Positions 1 to 6,847 of a stretch of 11,962 nt of DNA are shown here, piece after piece. The notes beneath the pieces were generated by a model. That model saw nothing but the letters and a program-made list of their open reading frames with translations. It ran no database searches and was not told the DNA's origin. Source of the DNA: Nitrospirota bacterium. Lineage in GTDB: Bacteria > Nitrospirota > Thermodesulfovibrionia > Thermodesulfovibrionales > UBA6898. The stretch is taken from the NCBI GenBank assembly GCA_029858145.1, contig JAOUFP010000034.1:1-11962 (forward strand), read 5' to 3'. How positions within the stretch are numbered: position 1 is the stretch's first letter; the number at the start of each line of letters is the position of its first letter. The position numbers and the translations under genes were made by a program.

Positions 1-2
1 TG

Positions 3-452
3 GGCAGCCATTTCAGGAATAAGGCATACAGATGCAAACGCTGCAGCACCGTTCTCTGCCCGCGGTGCGAGAAACGCCTTGTATGGGGGCAGATGTGCCC
101 GGAGTGTTATGCGTCTATGGTAAAGCTGGACGCGCTTGTGGCAAAGGAAAGGATCGCGAAGCTGCTCGCCGTCTATGAACATCAGAAGAGACGCAGGGGT
201 ATCATGAAAATCTTTTCTTTTCTGATGCCGGGTGTGTCCCAGATTTATGCAGGGAAGATACTCTCCGGATTTTTCTTTCTGTGGCCTTTTCTGTTTTTCC
301 TCCTTCTGCCGTTTTCAAATTCAGTGCTTTCAGGCGGAGGAGTGCTGCGGGCGCACGATTTCTTTACCTGGGCCGCGCTTTTCCTTGCGGCAGGAGTCTA
401 TATTATCTCCAATATCTTAACCAGACGGAGGATCGCGAAGGGATGGCTTTAG
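3..452 (+). CDS. Zinc-ribbon membrane protein, 3' end (5' end outside window)
   Basis: The reading frame is open from the first bases of the window, so the gene starts upstream. The internal ATG at 93 lies inside a cysteine cluster and is unlikely to be the start. The visible part begins with three CxxC pairs (CKRC, CPRC, CPEC) within about 30 residues, typical of a zinc ribbon or B-box-like metal site. A basic linker follows (HQKRRRG), then hydrophobic segments. The stretch around FLMPGVSQIYAGK resembles the proline-glycine / Y-x-G-K pattern of TM2-like membrane domains, and a second membrane helix starts near TWAALFLAAG. The C-terminus is basic (RRRIAKGWL), which would suit a cytoplasmic tail. 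The downstream DUF4388 gene starts inside this gene's last codons, so the two are probably cotranscribed. The function is unknown. A sensory or scaffold protein with upstream repeats is possible but cannot be seen here. Confidence 0.75.
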   Translation, partial: GSHFRNKAYRCKRCSTVLCPRCEKRLVWGQMCPECYASMVKLDALVAKERIAKLLAVYEHQKRRRGIMKIFSFLMPGVSQIYAGKILSGFFFLWPFLFFLLLPFSNSVLSGGGVLRAHDFFTWAALFLAAGVYIISNILTRRRIAKGWL

Positions 453-1492
453 AAGGGGCTTTAAGCGATTTCGGGCTTGCGGATATTCTCCAGCTTATCA
501 GTTTCCAGCGCAAGACAGGCGTTTTGACGCTTGAGGGGAAGATGGATAAGGTGAAGCTTATGTTTATCGACGGGAATGTTGCCGGGGCAGAGTCGAAGCG
601 GCGAATGGAAGACAACCGGCTGGGGAAAATTCTTCTGAAAAAGGGGCATCTGAAGGAGGGACAACTGAAGGCCGCCCTTGAAGAACAACGCAAGTCACGG
701 GCAAAACTTGGCAGTATATTGATTAAAATGGAACTTGTCGATAAAGAAGTGGTAAATGAGATTCTGCAGGGACAGGTTACGGAAACGGTAATCCAGCTTT
801 TCGGGTGGAAACAGGGGACATATGAATTTGCCGCGCAGGCGGTCCTGGGGGACCGGGATTTGCCCTGCTGCCTTGATACCCAGCACCTCCTAATGGAGGG
901 CCTCAGGATCGTTGATGAGTGGACTCTCATCCAGGGAAAGATCACCCTGGACACTGTTTTCAGGAAGACCGGAGAGACACCGGCAGGCCTTACGAACGAG
1001 GAAACGGAGGTTTTTTCCTTTGTCGACGGAGAGAACGATGCGAGTACGATCATCGACCTCAGCGGGCAGGACAATTTTGAAGTCTCAAAAACACTTCTCT
1101 CCCTGATGGAGAAGGGGTTTATTGAAACAGCGGTGTCTGCTCCCGTGATTAAGGAAAAGCATGCTGCCGAAAAAAAACCGTCCCTGATTATCGCGGGCCT
1201 TTTCTCCTACGCAGCCGTCATTCTCTCTGTCTGTCTCTCGCTGGCGGGTGTTTTGACGCAGAGGAGCTTTGATTTCAAGAACTTCACCGCATCCCGGCAG
1301 ATCGATGAACTCAGGCTGAAGATAGAGAGCTTCGGGCTTGAGCATTCGCAATATCCGTCGACGATTGATCAGGTAACAGAATCAAAGGATGCCTGGGGGA
1401 GGCCCTATATTTACAGAACGACGGGGGATTCATTCTATATCGCCAGTGCCGGGCCTGACGGCGTCAAAGACACACAAGACGATATCTATTGA
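443..1492 (+). CDS. DUF4388 / MshEN-like / TM / GspG-like chimeric protein
   Basis: This 349-residue protein is read from the ATG at 443. The open frame extends further upstream but runs through the preceding gene, and MALEGALSDFGLADILQLI is a typical DUF4388 N-terminus. Residues 1 to about 130 match the DUF4388 pattern (FQRKTGVLTL, then FIDGNVAGAE). Within them, residues 59-108 (RLGKILLKKGHL, LGSILIKMELVD) resemble the helical N-terminal domain of GspE/MshE ATPases, known in some members to bind c-di-GMP. Residues about 170-230 look like a further small helical domain. One membrane helix lies at about 247-271. Residues 286-349 resemble the periplasmic part of type II secretion pseudopilin GspG: YPSTIDQ, DAWGRPYIYR, and an acidic AGPDGVKDTQDD end like the calcium site. 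There is no ATPase domain and no N-terminal prepilin cleavage motif, so it is not a true pseudopilin. A cytoplasm-to-periplasm signalling role is an inference. Confidence 0.8.
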   Translation: MALEGALSDFGLADILQLISFQRKTGVLTLEGKMDKVKLMFIDGNVAGAESKRRMEDNRLGKILLKKGHLKEGQLKAALEEQRKSRAKLGSILIKMELVDKEVVNEILQGQVTETVIQLFGWKQGTYEFAAQAVLGDRDLPCCLDTQHLLMEGLRIVDEWTLIQGKITLDTVFRKTGETPAGLTNEETEVFSFVDGENDASTIIDLSGQDNFEVSKTLLSLMEKGFIETAVSAPVIKEKHAAEKKPSLIIAGLFSYAAVILSVCLSLAGVLTQRSFDFKNFTASRQIDELRLKIESFGLEHSQYPSTIDQVTESKDAWGRPYIYRTTGDSFYIASAGPDGVKDTQDDIY

Positions 1493-2262
1493 TGACAGCT
1501 CCTGCGCAGAATGGAAAGGCGGTTGTGCTTTTGAGCGGCGGCGTGGATTCCGCCACCGCGATGGCTATCGCGCATGCAGAAGGAAAAGAGCTCTACGCCC
1601 TCAGCTTTGACTACGGGCAGAGGCATTTGCGGGAGCTGGAATCCGCAAGATTGATCGCGGAATACTTTGCGGCAAAAAAGCATCTTATCGTGAACTTTAA
1701 CCTCAGGGATATCGGGGGGTCGGCATTGACATCGGAGATTCAGGTGCCAAAAGCACGGGGCAGGGATGCAGGTTCAGGGGGCGGCACTATGAATGCAGCT
1801 CCGGTCTCCGGTCCCCGGTCTCCAATTCCCGTTACGTATGTGCCTGCGCGCAACACCATATTCCTCTCCTTTGCGCTTGGTTGGGCAGAGGTGCTGGGGG
1901 CGGAGCGTATCTATATAGGTGCCAACGCCGTTGACTACAGCGGATACCCTGACTGCAGGCCTGAGTACCTGGAGTCCTTCGAGAGAATGGCAAATCTGGC
2001 AACAAGGGCCTCGGCAGAAGGGAAGATGAAATTTTCGATTGACGCGCCGCTCCTTTACATGACCAAGGGCGATATAATCAGGACGGGTCACCGCCTGGGT
2101 CTTGACTATTCGCTCACCTGGAGCTGCTACGACCCGCAACCCGGGGAAGGGGGCAGGGAAAACGTGCGGACTTTCTTCATCCCCTGCGGTTTGTGTGACA
2201 GCTGCAGATTCAGGGAAAAGGGGTTCAGGGAGGCGGATATCAGGGACCCGTTGTCTGCATGA
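1492..2262 (+). CDS. queC: 7-cyano-7-deazaguanine synthase QueC
   Basis: QueC converts 7-carboxy-7-deazaguanine to preQ0 using ATP and ammonia, in the cytoplasmic pathway to queuosine. The ATP-pyrophosphatase loop SGGVDS is at residues 15-20, followed by SFDYGQRH. Family motifs VPARNTIFLSFAL, GANAVDYSGYPDCR and the zinc cysteines (WSCY, then CGLCDSC near the C-terminus) are all present. The ATG at 1492 shares one base with the preceding gene's TGA (TGATG), implying translational coupling. A TTG one codon upstream is a less likely start. The protein is 256 residues, while most QueC proteins are about 220-235. The excess is mainly a Gly/Ala/Pro/Ser-rich loop at residues about 88-110 that contains a 7-bp tandem repeat in the DNA. 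No queD, queE or queF is in the window. Confidence 0.96.
   Translation: MTAPAQNGKAVVLLSGGVDSATAMAIAHAEGKELYALSFDYGQRHLRELESARLIAEYFAAKKHLIVNFNLRDIGGSALTSEIQVPKARGRDAGSGGGTMNAAPVSGPRSPIPVTYVPARNTIFLSFALGWAEVLGAERIYIGANAVDYSGYPDCRPEYLESFERMANLATRASAEGKMKFSIDAPLLYMTKGDIIRTGHRLGLDYSLTWSCYDPQPGEGGRENVRTFFIPCGLCDSCRFREKGFREADIRDPLSA
1801..1823 (+). repeat. Three-copy 7-bp tandem repeat inside queC
   Basis: The bases read CCGGTCT, CCGGTCC, CCGGTCT, then CC: a heptamer CCGGTCY repeated 3.3 times with one mismatch. It lies in the extra loop of QueC just before the conserved VTYVPARN motif. A unit of seven is not a multiple of three, so gain or loss of one copy would break the queC frame. Confidence 0.75.
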
Positions 2263-2284
2263 TGGGGCAGGATAGATATATTGT

Positions 2285-2294
2285 AAGGAGGGGG
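2285..2294 (+). promoter_or_regulatory. Strong ribosome binding site for the 92-residue gene
   Basis: AAGGAGGGGG ends one base before the ATG at 2296, with the core AGGAG at 2286-2290, about 5 nt from the start. It fixes the start and suggests strong independent translation, unlike the overlapping starts of queC and selA on either side. Confidence 0.75.
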
Positions 2295-2295
2295 T

Positions 2296-2574
2296 ATGGA
2301 AGAAAGGCTTTCTCATGAAGAGTTTGTCAGGAAGGCGATAGTCAGTCTGCGGAAGGAAGGGTACAAGGGGATTCATACGGTATATTCGGGGTTTAATGAG
2401 GCCTTTAAAAAGTATTTTGATGGGGAAAACCCGATTGAAGCGACGAACAAACTTGCAAAAGAAGGAAAGGTTGTCATCAGGCCTGTAAAAGGGGGCGTGA
2501 TGCTCTATCTGCCTGAAGAAGCGCCGGTTGGCGGCAATGCACAGGAAACACTGAAGAAGATGGGGCTGTCTTGA
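2296..2574 (+). CDS. Small protein of unknown function upstream of selA
   Basis: This is a 92-residue soluble protein with no signal peptide or membrane segment. It begins MEERLSHEEFVRKAIVSLRKEGYKG and continues with helix-rich charged sequence (FNEAFKKYF, EATNKLAKEGKVVIRPVKGG), then a short beta-like end (VMLYLP). The pattern helix, helix, NKLAKEGKVVIRPVKGGVMLYLP resembles a small winged-helix fold, with the last part as the wing hairpin. That is a fold guess only, and no family name is claimed. It has an excellent ribosome binding site. Its TGA overlaps the TTG start of selA by 4 nt (TTGA), so it is probably cotranscribed and coupled with selA. A role linked to selenium metabolism or its regulation is possible from position alone. 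It may equally be an unrelated conserved neighbour. Confidence 0.85.
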   Translation: MEERLSHEEFVRKAIVSLRKEGYKGIHTVYSGFNEAFKKYFDGENPIEATNKLAKEGKVVIRPVKGGVMLYLPEEAPVGGNAQETLKKMGLS

Positions 2575-3980
2575 TTAAACAGCTGAACGAAAAGCAGAAA
2601 GTCCTTGCGCGGATTCCCTCTGTGGATGAACTGCTCAAAAGCCCTGAGGGCTGCCGGTGGCTCTCCGCTTTCCCCAGAAAAGTAGTTATTCAGGCGATAC
2701 GGACTGCCCTTGAAGCCGAGAGGGTGAGCCTGCTCGCAGGGCAAACGGCTGACATTGTGTCAGAAGCGCTGACAGACAGCATTGATGCCTGGATAAAAAA
2801 ACTTTCTTCCTGCAGTCTGGTGCCGCTCATCAATGCCACGGGGATAGTCCTGCATACAAACCTTGGTCGTGCGGCGCTCTCAGAAAAGGCGCTCGAAAAT
2901 ATCGTGAAGGCGGGCACCGGCTATTCGAATCTCGAATATGACCTTGAAACAGGGAAGAGGGGCAAGAGGCATGTGCACACCAAACGACTCCTCAGGCAGA
3001 TCACCGGCGCAGAAGACGCGCTTATTGTAAATAACAATGCTGCGGCAGTCCTGTTATGCCTTAATACGATGGCGAAGGGCAGGGAAGTTGTCGTCTCCAG
3101 GGGCGAGCTCGTTGAGATCGGCGGTTCCTTCAGGGTCCCGGATGTAATGACAGCGAGCAGCGCTGTCCTGCGGGAGGTCGGAACCACGAACAAGACCCAC
3201 CTGCATGATTACGAGCATGCGTTGCATGAAAACACGGGTCTTATCATGAAGGTGCACCAGTCCAACTACCAGATAAAAGGTTTTACTTCTGAGGTTTCGA
3301 TCGATGAACTTGTCATGCTCGGCAGGAAACACGACATCCCGGTGATGTACGATCTCGGCAGCGGATGTCTTGTGGACTTCAAACCCTATGGCATATATAC
3401 CGAGCCCACGGTCCAGGAGGTCATAAAATCAGGAGTTGATCTGGTCTCCTTCAGCGGTGATAAACTTCTGGGAGGCCCCCAGGGGGGGATTATCGTTGGG
3501 AAGCAGAAATATATCGAAAGAATTCAGAAAAATCCACTCGCGCGGGCCGTGCGTGTCGATAAGTTGGCCATAGCTGCTTTTGAGGCGACCCTCATGGAGT
3601 ATATGGATGAAGAATGCGCGAAAGAAGCCATCCCGGTGCTCAAGATGCTCTTTCAGCCTGCTGAGGCGATCAAGAAGCGTTCCCAAAAGCTAGCCGCGGC
3701 TCTCCGGAAAGCGACTGAAGCCGCTGACATCAGAGTCGTGCGGGAGATGTCAAAGGCCGGCGGCGGTTCTTTGCCGGAAGCTGAGTTCGAAACGTTTGCT
3801 GTTCAGGTCAGGCCGGGGGGGATATCGGTGAACGAATTGGAAGGAAGGCTCAGAAAGGGGTCGCCGCCTGTCATTGCGCGGATCAGGGAAGACGCGCTCC
3901 TCCTCGACGCGAGAACCGTCAGGGAACAGGAAATAAAGGATCTTGTCAGGCGTGTAGCCGCATCACTGAAGGCAGACTGA
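2571..3980 (+). CDS. selA: L-seryl-tRNA(Sec) selenium transferase SelA
   Basis: SelA converts seryl-tRNA(Sec) to selenocysteinyl-tRNA(Sec) using selenophosphate and pyridoxal phosphate, as a large ring-shaped homo-oligomer in the cytoplasm. The 469-residue length fits the bacterial family (about 460). Visible motifs are the N-terminal tRNA-binding region (IPSVDELL), then LINATGIVLHTNLGRAAL, GAEDALIVNNNAAAVLL, SRGELVEIGGSFRVPDVM, and the PLP lysine at about residue 298 in SFSGDKLLGGPQGG. The start is TTG at 2571, overlapping the upstream stop by 4 nt. No ATG or GTG occurs in frame near the expected N-terminus, and GGGG six bases upstream can serve as a weak ribosome binding site. selB lies downstream on the same strand but is separated by a minus-strand gene and has its own promoter. 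Confidence 0.97.
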   Translation: MIKQLNEKQKVLARIPSVDELLKSPEGCRWLSAFPRKVVIQAIRTALEAERVSLLAGQTADIVSEALTDSIDAWIKKLSSCSLVPLINATGIVLHTNLGRAALSEKALENIVKAGTGYSNLEYDLETGKRGKRHVHTKRLLRQITGAEDALIVNNNAAAVLLCLNTMAKGREVVVSRGELVEIGGSFRVPDVMTASSAVLREVGTTNKTHLHDYEHALHENTGLIMKVHQSNYQIKGFTSEVSIDELVMLGRKHDIPVMYDLGSGCLVDFKPYGIYTEPTVQEVIKSGVDLVSFSGDKLLGGPQGGIIVGKQKYIERIQKNPLARAVRVDKLAIAAFEATLMEYMDEECAKEAIPVLKMLFQPAEAIKKRSQKLAAALRKATEAADIRVVREMSKAGGGSLPEAEFETFAVQVRPGGISVNELEGRLRKGSPPVIARIREDALLLDARTVREQEIKDLVRRVAASLKAD

Positions 3981-4036
3981 AACAGACGGCCTCTTTTCTG
4001 CCGGACGGCATACAGAGTTTGAGCTGCCCGCCCCGG

Positions 4037-4345
4037 TTATCCTGATAATTTTCTCATCAAAACGGCGGAAAGCGTAAAGCGCGGAAACTCCTCCTGTTTT
4101 ACAGTCTTGTAAAAGTCGCAGATTTCGCAGGTTTTGTATTTCTGGGCGAATGAGCCCTGAACTTCTCCTTTGCAGAAAGTGCCGGCCATTACCCAGCAGG
4201 AGCGTCCGGCATTTGTGCCATCATGCACCCCGTCCAGCTTTTTTTCCGCGGCAGCAGGGCATATGCCAAGGTCATGGGCATGCATGCCCCCTGACTCCCT
4301 TCCGCAATTATGGTGCTCCCAGCAGTTGAGTTTCTTTTTTTGCAC
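4037..4345 (-). CDS. Two-CW domain cysteine-rich protein
   Basis: This 102-residue protein starts at a GTG (4345), with GGGAGG nine bases upstream (4356-4361) supporting that start. It has seven cysteines (residues 8, 14, 29, 50, 58, 73, 76) and two Cys-Trp pairs: NCWEHHNCGR at the start and GRSCWVMAGTFC in the middle, then CEICDFY. This is the pattern of the two-CW domain, found alone or attached to chemotaxis or signalling proteins in anaerobic bacteria. The cysteines probably bind a metal or an iron-sulfur cluster, which is inferred and not shown. There is no signal peptide. It is convergent with selA and divergent from selB, so it is likely a separate transcription unit inserted between them. 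No clear terminator was found in the 56-bp gap to selA. A link to selenium metabolism is unsupported beyond position. Confidence 0.85.
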   Translation of the reverse strand: MQKKKLNCWEHHNCGRESGGMHAHDLGICPAAAEKKLDGVHDGTNAGRSCWVMAGTFCKGEVQGSFAQKYKTCEICDFYKTVKQEEFPRFTLSAVLMRKLSG

Positions 4346-4556
4346 GTGCAGTTGCCTCCCGTTATAAAAAATATGATCGTTTCGCCGCTTCAGTAAATCT
4401 GCAGACCAATGTATTTTGTGGCGGACAAGTTATAAACATTTACGGGAAAATAGTATGAAACAATGACCCCATAAAAATCCAATATTATTTGCGTTTGGTT
4501 CCTGAATGTGACAGATACGCTTGCATACAGCCGGGAATCACTCCCCCTGAAAAAAA

Positions 4557-4585
4557 TGACCAAATAAGATCATTTCCTTTATAAT
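4557..4585 (+). promoter_or_regulatory. Predicted sigma70-type promoter of selB
   Basis: A perfect -10 box TATAAT is at 4580-4585. A partial -35 (TGACCA, 4557-4562) lies 17 bp upstream. Transcription would start near 4592, leaving about 20 nt of leader before the selB ATG at 4612. The surrounding 266-bp divergent gap to the two-CW gene is AT-rich. The octamer ATGACCCC occurs at 4463-4470 and again at 4589-4596 on top of the predicted start, which could be chance. Confidence 0.5.
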
Positions 4586-4611
4586 GAGATGACCCCTTCG
4601 TCAGAAAAAAC

Positions 4612-6501
4612 ATGCGACATATCATACTTGGCACGGCCGGACATATAGACCACGGGAAGAGCGCCCTTGTAAAGGCACTTACGGGCATTGATCCCGACAG
4701 GCTCAAAGAGGAGAAGGAACGCGGCATCACGATCGATATCGGGTTTGCGGATATCCGGTTTCCCGAAGAAGATCTTACTGTCGGGATTGTCGATGTGCCG
4801 GGGCATGAAAAGCTTGTCAGTAATATGCTTGCAGGTGCAGGAGGCATTGATATCGTCCTCATGGTGATCGCCGCCGACGAGGGCATAATGCCCCAGAGCC
4901 GCGAACATCTCGCGATATGCAACCTCCTGAAAATAAAGTCAGGGCTGATTGCGCTTACAAAGGCGGACCTCGTTGAAGGGGAGTGGCTCGAGCTGGTTTC
5001 AGATGAGATAAAAGGGTTTGTTGAAGGCACCTTTCTAGAGCATGCCCCGATTATTCCGGTATCTTCAAAAACCGGGCAGAATCTTGATCTGCTCAAAAAA
5101 GAGATAAAGGACCTTGCGCTCAAGGTCATGCCGAAAACCTCCGGCGGTTTATTCAGGCTTCCGATAGACAGGGTTTTTACCCTGAAGGGGTTTGGGACCG
5201 TAATCACCGGCACGGCCATTTCAGGCAGCATCTCTGTGGACGATATGGTCCAGATACTGCCGAAGGATATTTCGACAAAGGTCAGGGGCCTGCACAGCCA
5301 CGGGAAAACGATCACGACCGCCTTCGCCGGGCAGCGGGTAGCTGTCAATCTTCAGTCGGTCGAAAAAGAGGATCTGAGCAGGGGTGATGTGGCGGTTGCT
5401 CCTTCGAGTTTCTCCGCAACAAAAACCATAGATGCGCACCTTGACCTTCTGAGGGACGCACCTCTTCTGAAAAGCAAAAGCCTGGTCCATTTTTACATCG
5501 GGACCGCTGAGACCATCGCCCGCGTAATACTCTACGAAAAAGAGGAGCTGAAGGCAGGAGAGAGCTGTTATTGCCAGTTCAGACTCCAGGGCCCCGTAAT
5601 AGCGGTATCAGGGGACAGATATATCATCAGGAGGTTTTCACCTCTGGAGACGCTGGGTGGCGGGGAAATCCTGAACCCTTCACCTCAGAGGCGAAGGAAA
5701 AGAGACGGCATCCAGGATCTCGAGGTCCTGCATCGGGGAACCCTGGAAGAGAAGATATCGTTGAAGATAGAAAAAGCCGGTACATCCGGCATCCCGGTGG
5801 ACGCGATAAACGGCTGGATCAATGCCGAAATACAGACCATCTCCGATGCGGTTGCAAGGTTAATAAAAGCCGGCGAGATTGTCCGGCATGAGGATGTCCT
5901 TCTGCATAGGAAAACGTTCGATCTCCTCGGGGAAAAGATAAAGGGACTGTTGAGCGCCTTCCATAAAAAGAACCCCCTGAAGCCCGGGATGCCGAAGGAG
6001 GAAATCAGGACACTCCTCAAGGCCGACCAGAAATTGTTCAATTTTCTCCTGCCCGGCTTTAAGAGCATCATCGTCGACAAGGACCTGGTCCGGCTGAAAG
6101 ACTTCAGGATAGCGCTTTCGGGCAGCGAGGAAACGTACAGGACGAAGATCATCGATATGCTTGAAAAGGGCGGTTTTCAGCCTCCTGCAAAGGGTGAGAT
6201 GGCAGAGATGCTGAAGATCGATCAAAAGCAGTTCTCGGATATTTTAAATATCCTGACAAAGGAAAAGGCCATTGTGCGCATCAACGAGTCACTCTATCTT
6301 TCTGCTGCGGCGTATGAAAGCATGCTGTCGCTGCTGAAAAACTTTTTTTCGGGGAAGACCGAGATAACAGTGGCGGATTTCAGGGATCTCCTCAAAACAT
6401 CCAGGAAATACGCGCTTCCTTTCCTTGAGTATCTGGATGCAAGCAGGGTCACCCTGAGGACAGGTGATGTGAGGAAGCTGATTCGAAAGAATAACGGGTG
6501 A
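4612..6501 (+). CDS. selB: Selenocysteine-specific elongation factor SelB
   Basis: SelB is the GTPase that carries Sec-tRNA(Sec) to the ribosome at UGA codons marked by a SECIS hairpin. The 629 residues match the bacterial family (about 610-640). The G domain has G1 GHIDHGKS (residues 10-17), RGITIDIGF, G3 DVPGHE (61-66) and G4 TKAD (116-119). EF-Tu-like beta barrels follow (FRLPIDRVFTLKGFGTVITGT). The last roughly 250 residues contain repeated winged-helix segments (for example VDAINGWI, MLKIDQKQFSDILNILTKEKAIVRI, VADFRDLLKTSRKYALPFLEYLD) that bind the SECIS RNA. The ATG at 4612 gives the normal N-terminus MRHIILGTAGHIDHGK. No Shine-Dalgarno sequence is seen before it, and the predicted leader is short. 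The next reading frame starts 5 nt after the stop, so that gene is probably in the same transcript. Confidence 0.97.
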   Translation: MRHIILGTAGHIDHGKSALVKALTGIDPDRLKEEKERGITIDIGFADIRFPEEDLTVGIVDVPGHEKLVSNMLAGAGGIDIVLMVIAADEGIMPQSREHLAICNLLKIKSGLIALTKADLVEGEWLELVSDEIKGFVEGTFLEHAPIIPVSSKTGQNLDLLKKEIKDLALKVMPKTSGGLFRLPIDRVFTLKGFGTVITGTAISGSISVDDMVQILPKDISTKVRGLHSHGKTITTAFAGQRVAVNLQSVEKEDLSRGDVAVAPSSFSATKTIDAHLDLLRDAPLLKSKSLVHFYIGTAETIARVILYEKEELKAGESCYCQFRLQGPVIAVSGDRYIIRRFSPLETLGGGEILNPSPQRRRKRDGIQDLEVLHRGTLEEKISLKIEKAGTSGIPVDAINGWINAEIQTISDAVARLIKAGEIVRHEDVLLHRKTFDLLGEKIKGLLSAFHKKNPLKPGMPKEEIRTLLKADQKLFNFLLPGFKSIIVDKDLVRLKDFRIALSGSEETYRTKIIDMLEKGGFQPPAKGEMAEMLKIDQKQFSDILNILTKEKAIVRINESLYLSAAAYESMLSLLKNFFSGKTEITVADFRDLLKTSRKYALPFLEYLDASRVTLRTGDVRKLIRKNNG

Positions 6502-6505
6502 CGAT

Positions 6506-6847
6506 GTGAACCTGAGATATCTCTTTTTTCTTCTGATGATACTGTGCGCTCCCAGCCCGGCGAATGCGGACGTATTTGTCTATGACAGCGTAGCATTCAG
6601 CAGGGAGGAGATTCTGATAAAGGCTGAGACGGGGAAGGGTTATTTCGCGAAAGGCGGGCAGGTTGTCGAATTCTCCGTGAACGGAAAATCCATCGGCAGC
6701 GTTCTCTCCGGAGGCGACGGCATAGCATACAAGATATTCAAGGCAGGCAGTCCCGGCATGTATACGCTCAGCGTCAAATGCGGGCAGGATACGGGCAGCG
6801 GGCATATCATGGTCCTGAAAAAAAGGCAGCAAGATAGTGTTTGTTGA
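6506..6847 (+). CDS. Secreted beta-domain fragment, 5' half of a frameshifted HAD-like gene
   Basis: This 113-codon frame starts at GTG 6506, five bases after selB. The ATG two bases earlier runs straight into TGA. It begins with a clear signal peptide (MNLRYLFFLLMILCAP, cleavage probably after SPANA). About 80 residues rich in beta-strand follow (VFVYDSVAFS, VVEFSVNGKSIGSV, AYKIFKAGSPGMYTLSVKCG), resembling an Ig-like or transthyretin-like module. The in-frame end (KKRQQDSVC) looks unnatural. At 6818-6824 there is a run of seven A. Reading with six A would give KKGSKIVFVDVEGSLL and continue directly into the next frame, making one 234-residue exported protein. The two pieces are therefore most likely one gene broken by a one-base insertion, by a sequencing or assembly error, or read through by slippage. 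The domain's ligand and function are unknown. Confidence 0.65.
   Translation: MNLRYLFFLLMILCAPSPANADVFVYDSVAFSREEILIKAETGKGYFAKGGQVVEFSVNGKSIGSVLSGGDGIAYKIFKAGSPGMYTLSVKCGQDTGSGHIMVLKKRQQDSVC
6818..6824 (+). other. A7 homopolymer at the frameshift junction
   Basis: The bases are CTG, then seven A, then GGC. With seven A the 5' frame ends at TGA 6845-6847. With six A (or a +1 shift here) it continues as K-G-S-K-I-V-F-V-D into the HAD-like part. A run of this kind is prone to sequencing error, replication slippage and RNA polymerase slippage. A standard -1 ribosomal shift would enter the wrong frame. Confidence 0.8.

Noticed and set aside
403..1074. 223-codon minus-strand frame opposite the DUF4388 gene
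   Set aside because: Shadow of a real gene, with Ser/Arg/Pro-rich translation and no motifs.
3981..4036. Terminator between selA and the two-CW gene (TGCC-GGAC-GGCA)
   Set aside because: Only 4 bp of stem and no following T-run in either direction.
4346..4611. tRNA-Sec (selC) or a SECIS-type leader between the two-CW gene and selB
   Set aside because: No long acceptor stem, T-arm or CCA-like end was found on either strand, and the predicted selB leader is only about 20 nt.
4485..5348. Long minus-strand open frame (287 codons) opposite selB
   Set aside because: It is antisense to the highly conserved SelB G domain and its translation is Ser/Arg/Phe-rich without family motifs, as expected for a shadow frame.
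6815..6830. Programmed -1 ribosomal frameshift at the A-rich site
   Set aside because: The HAD part is in the +1 (equivalently -2) frame, so a normal -1 shift would not produce the fusion.
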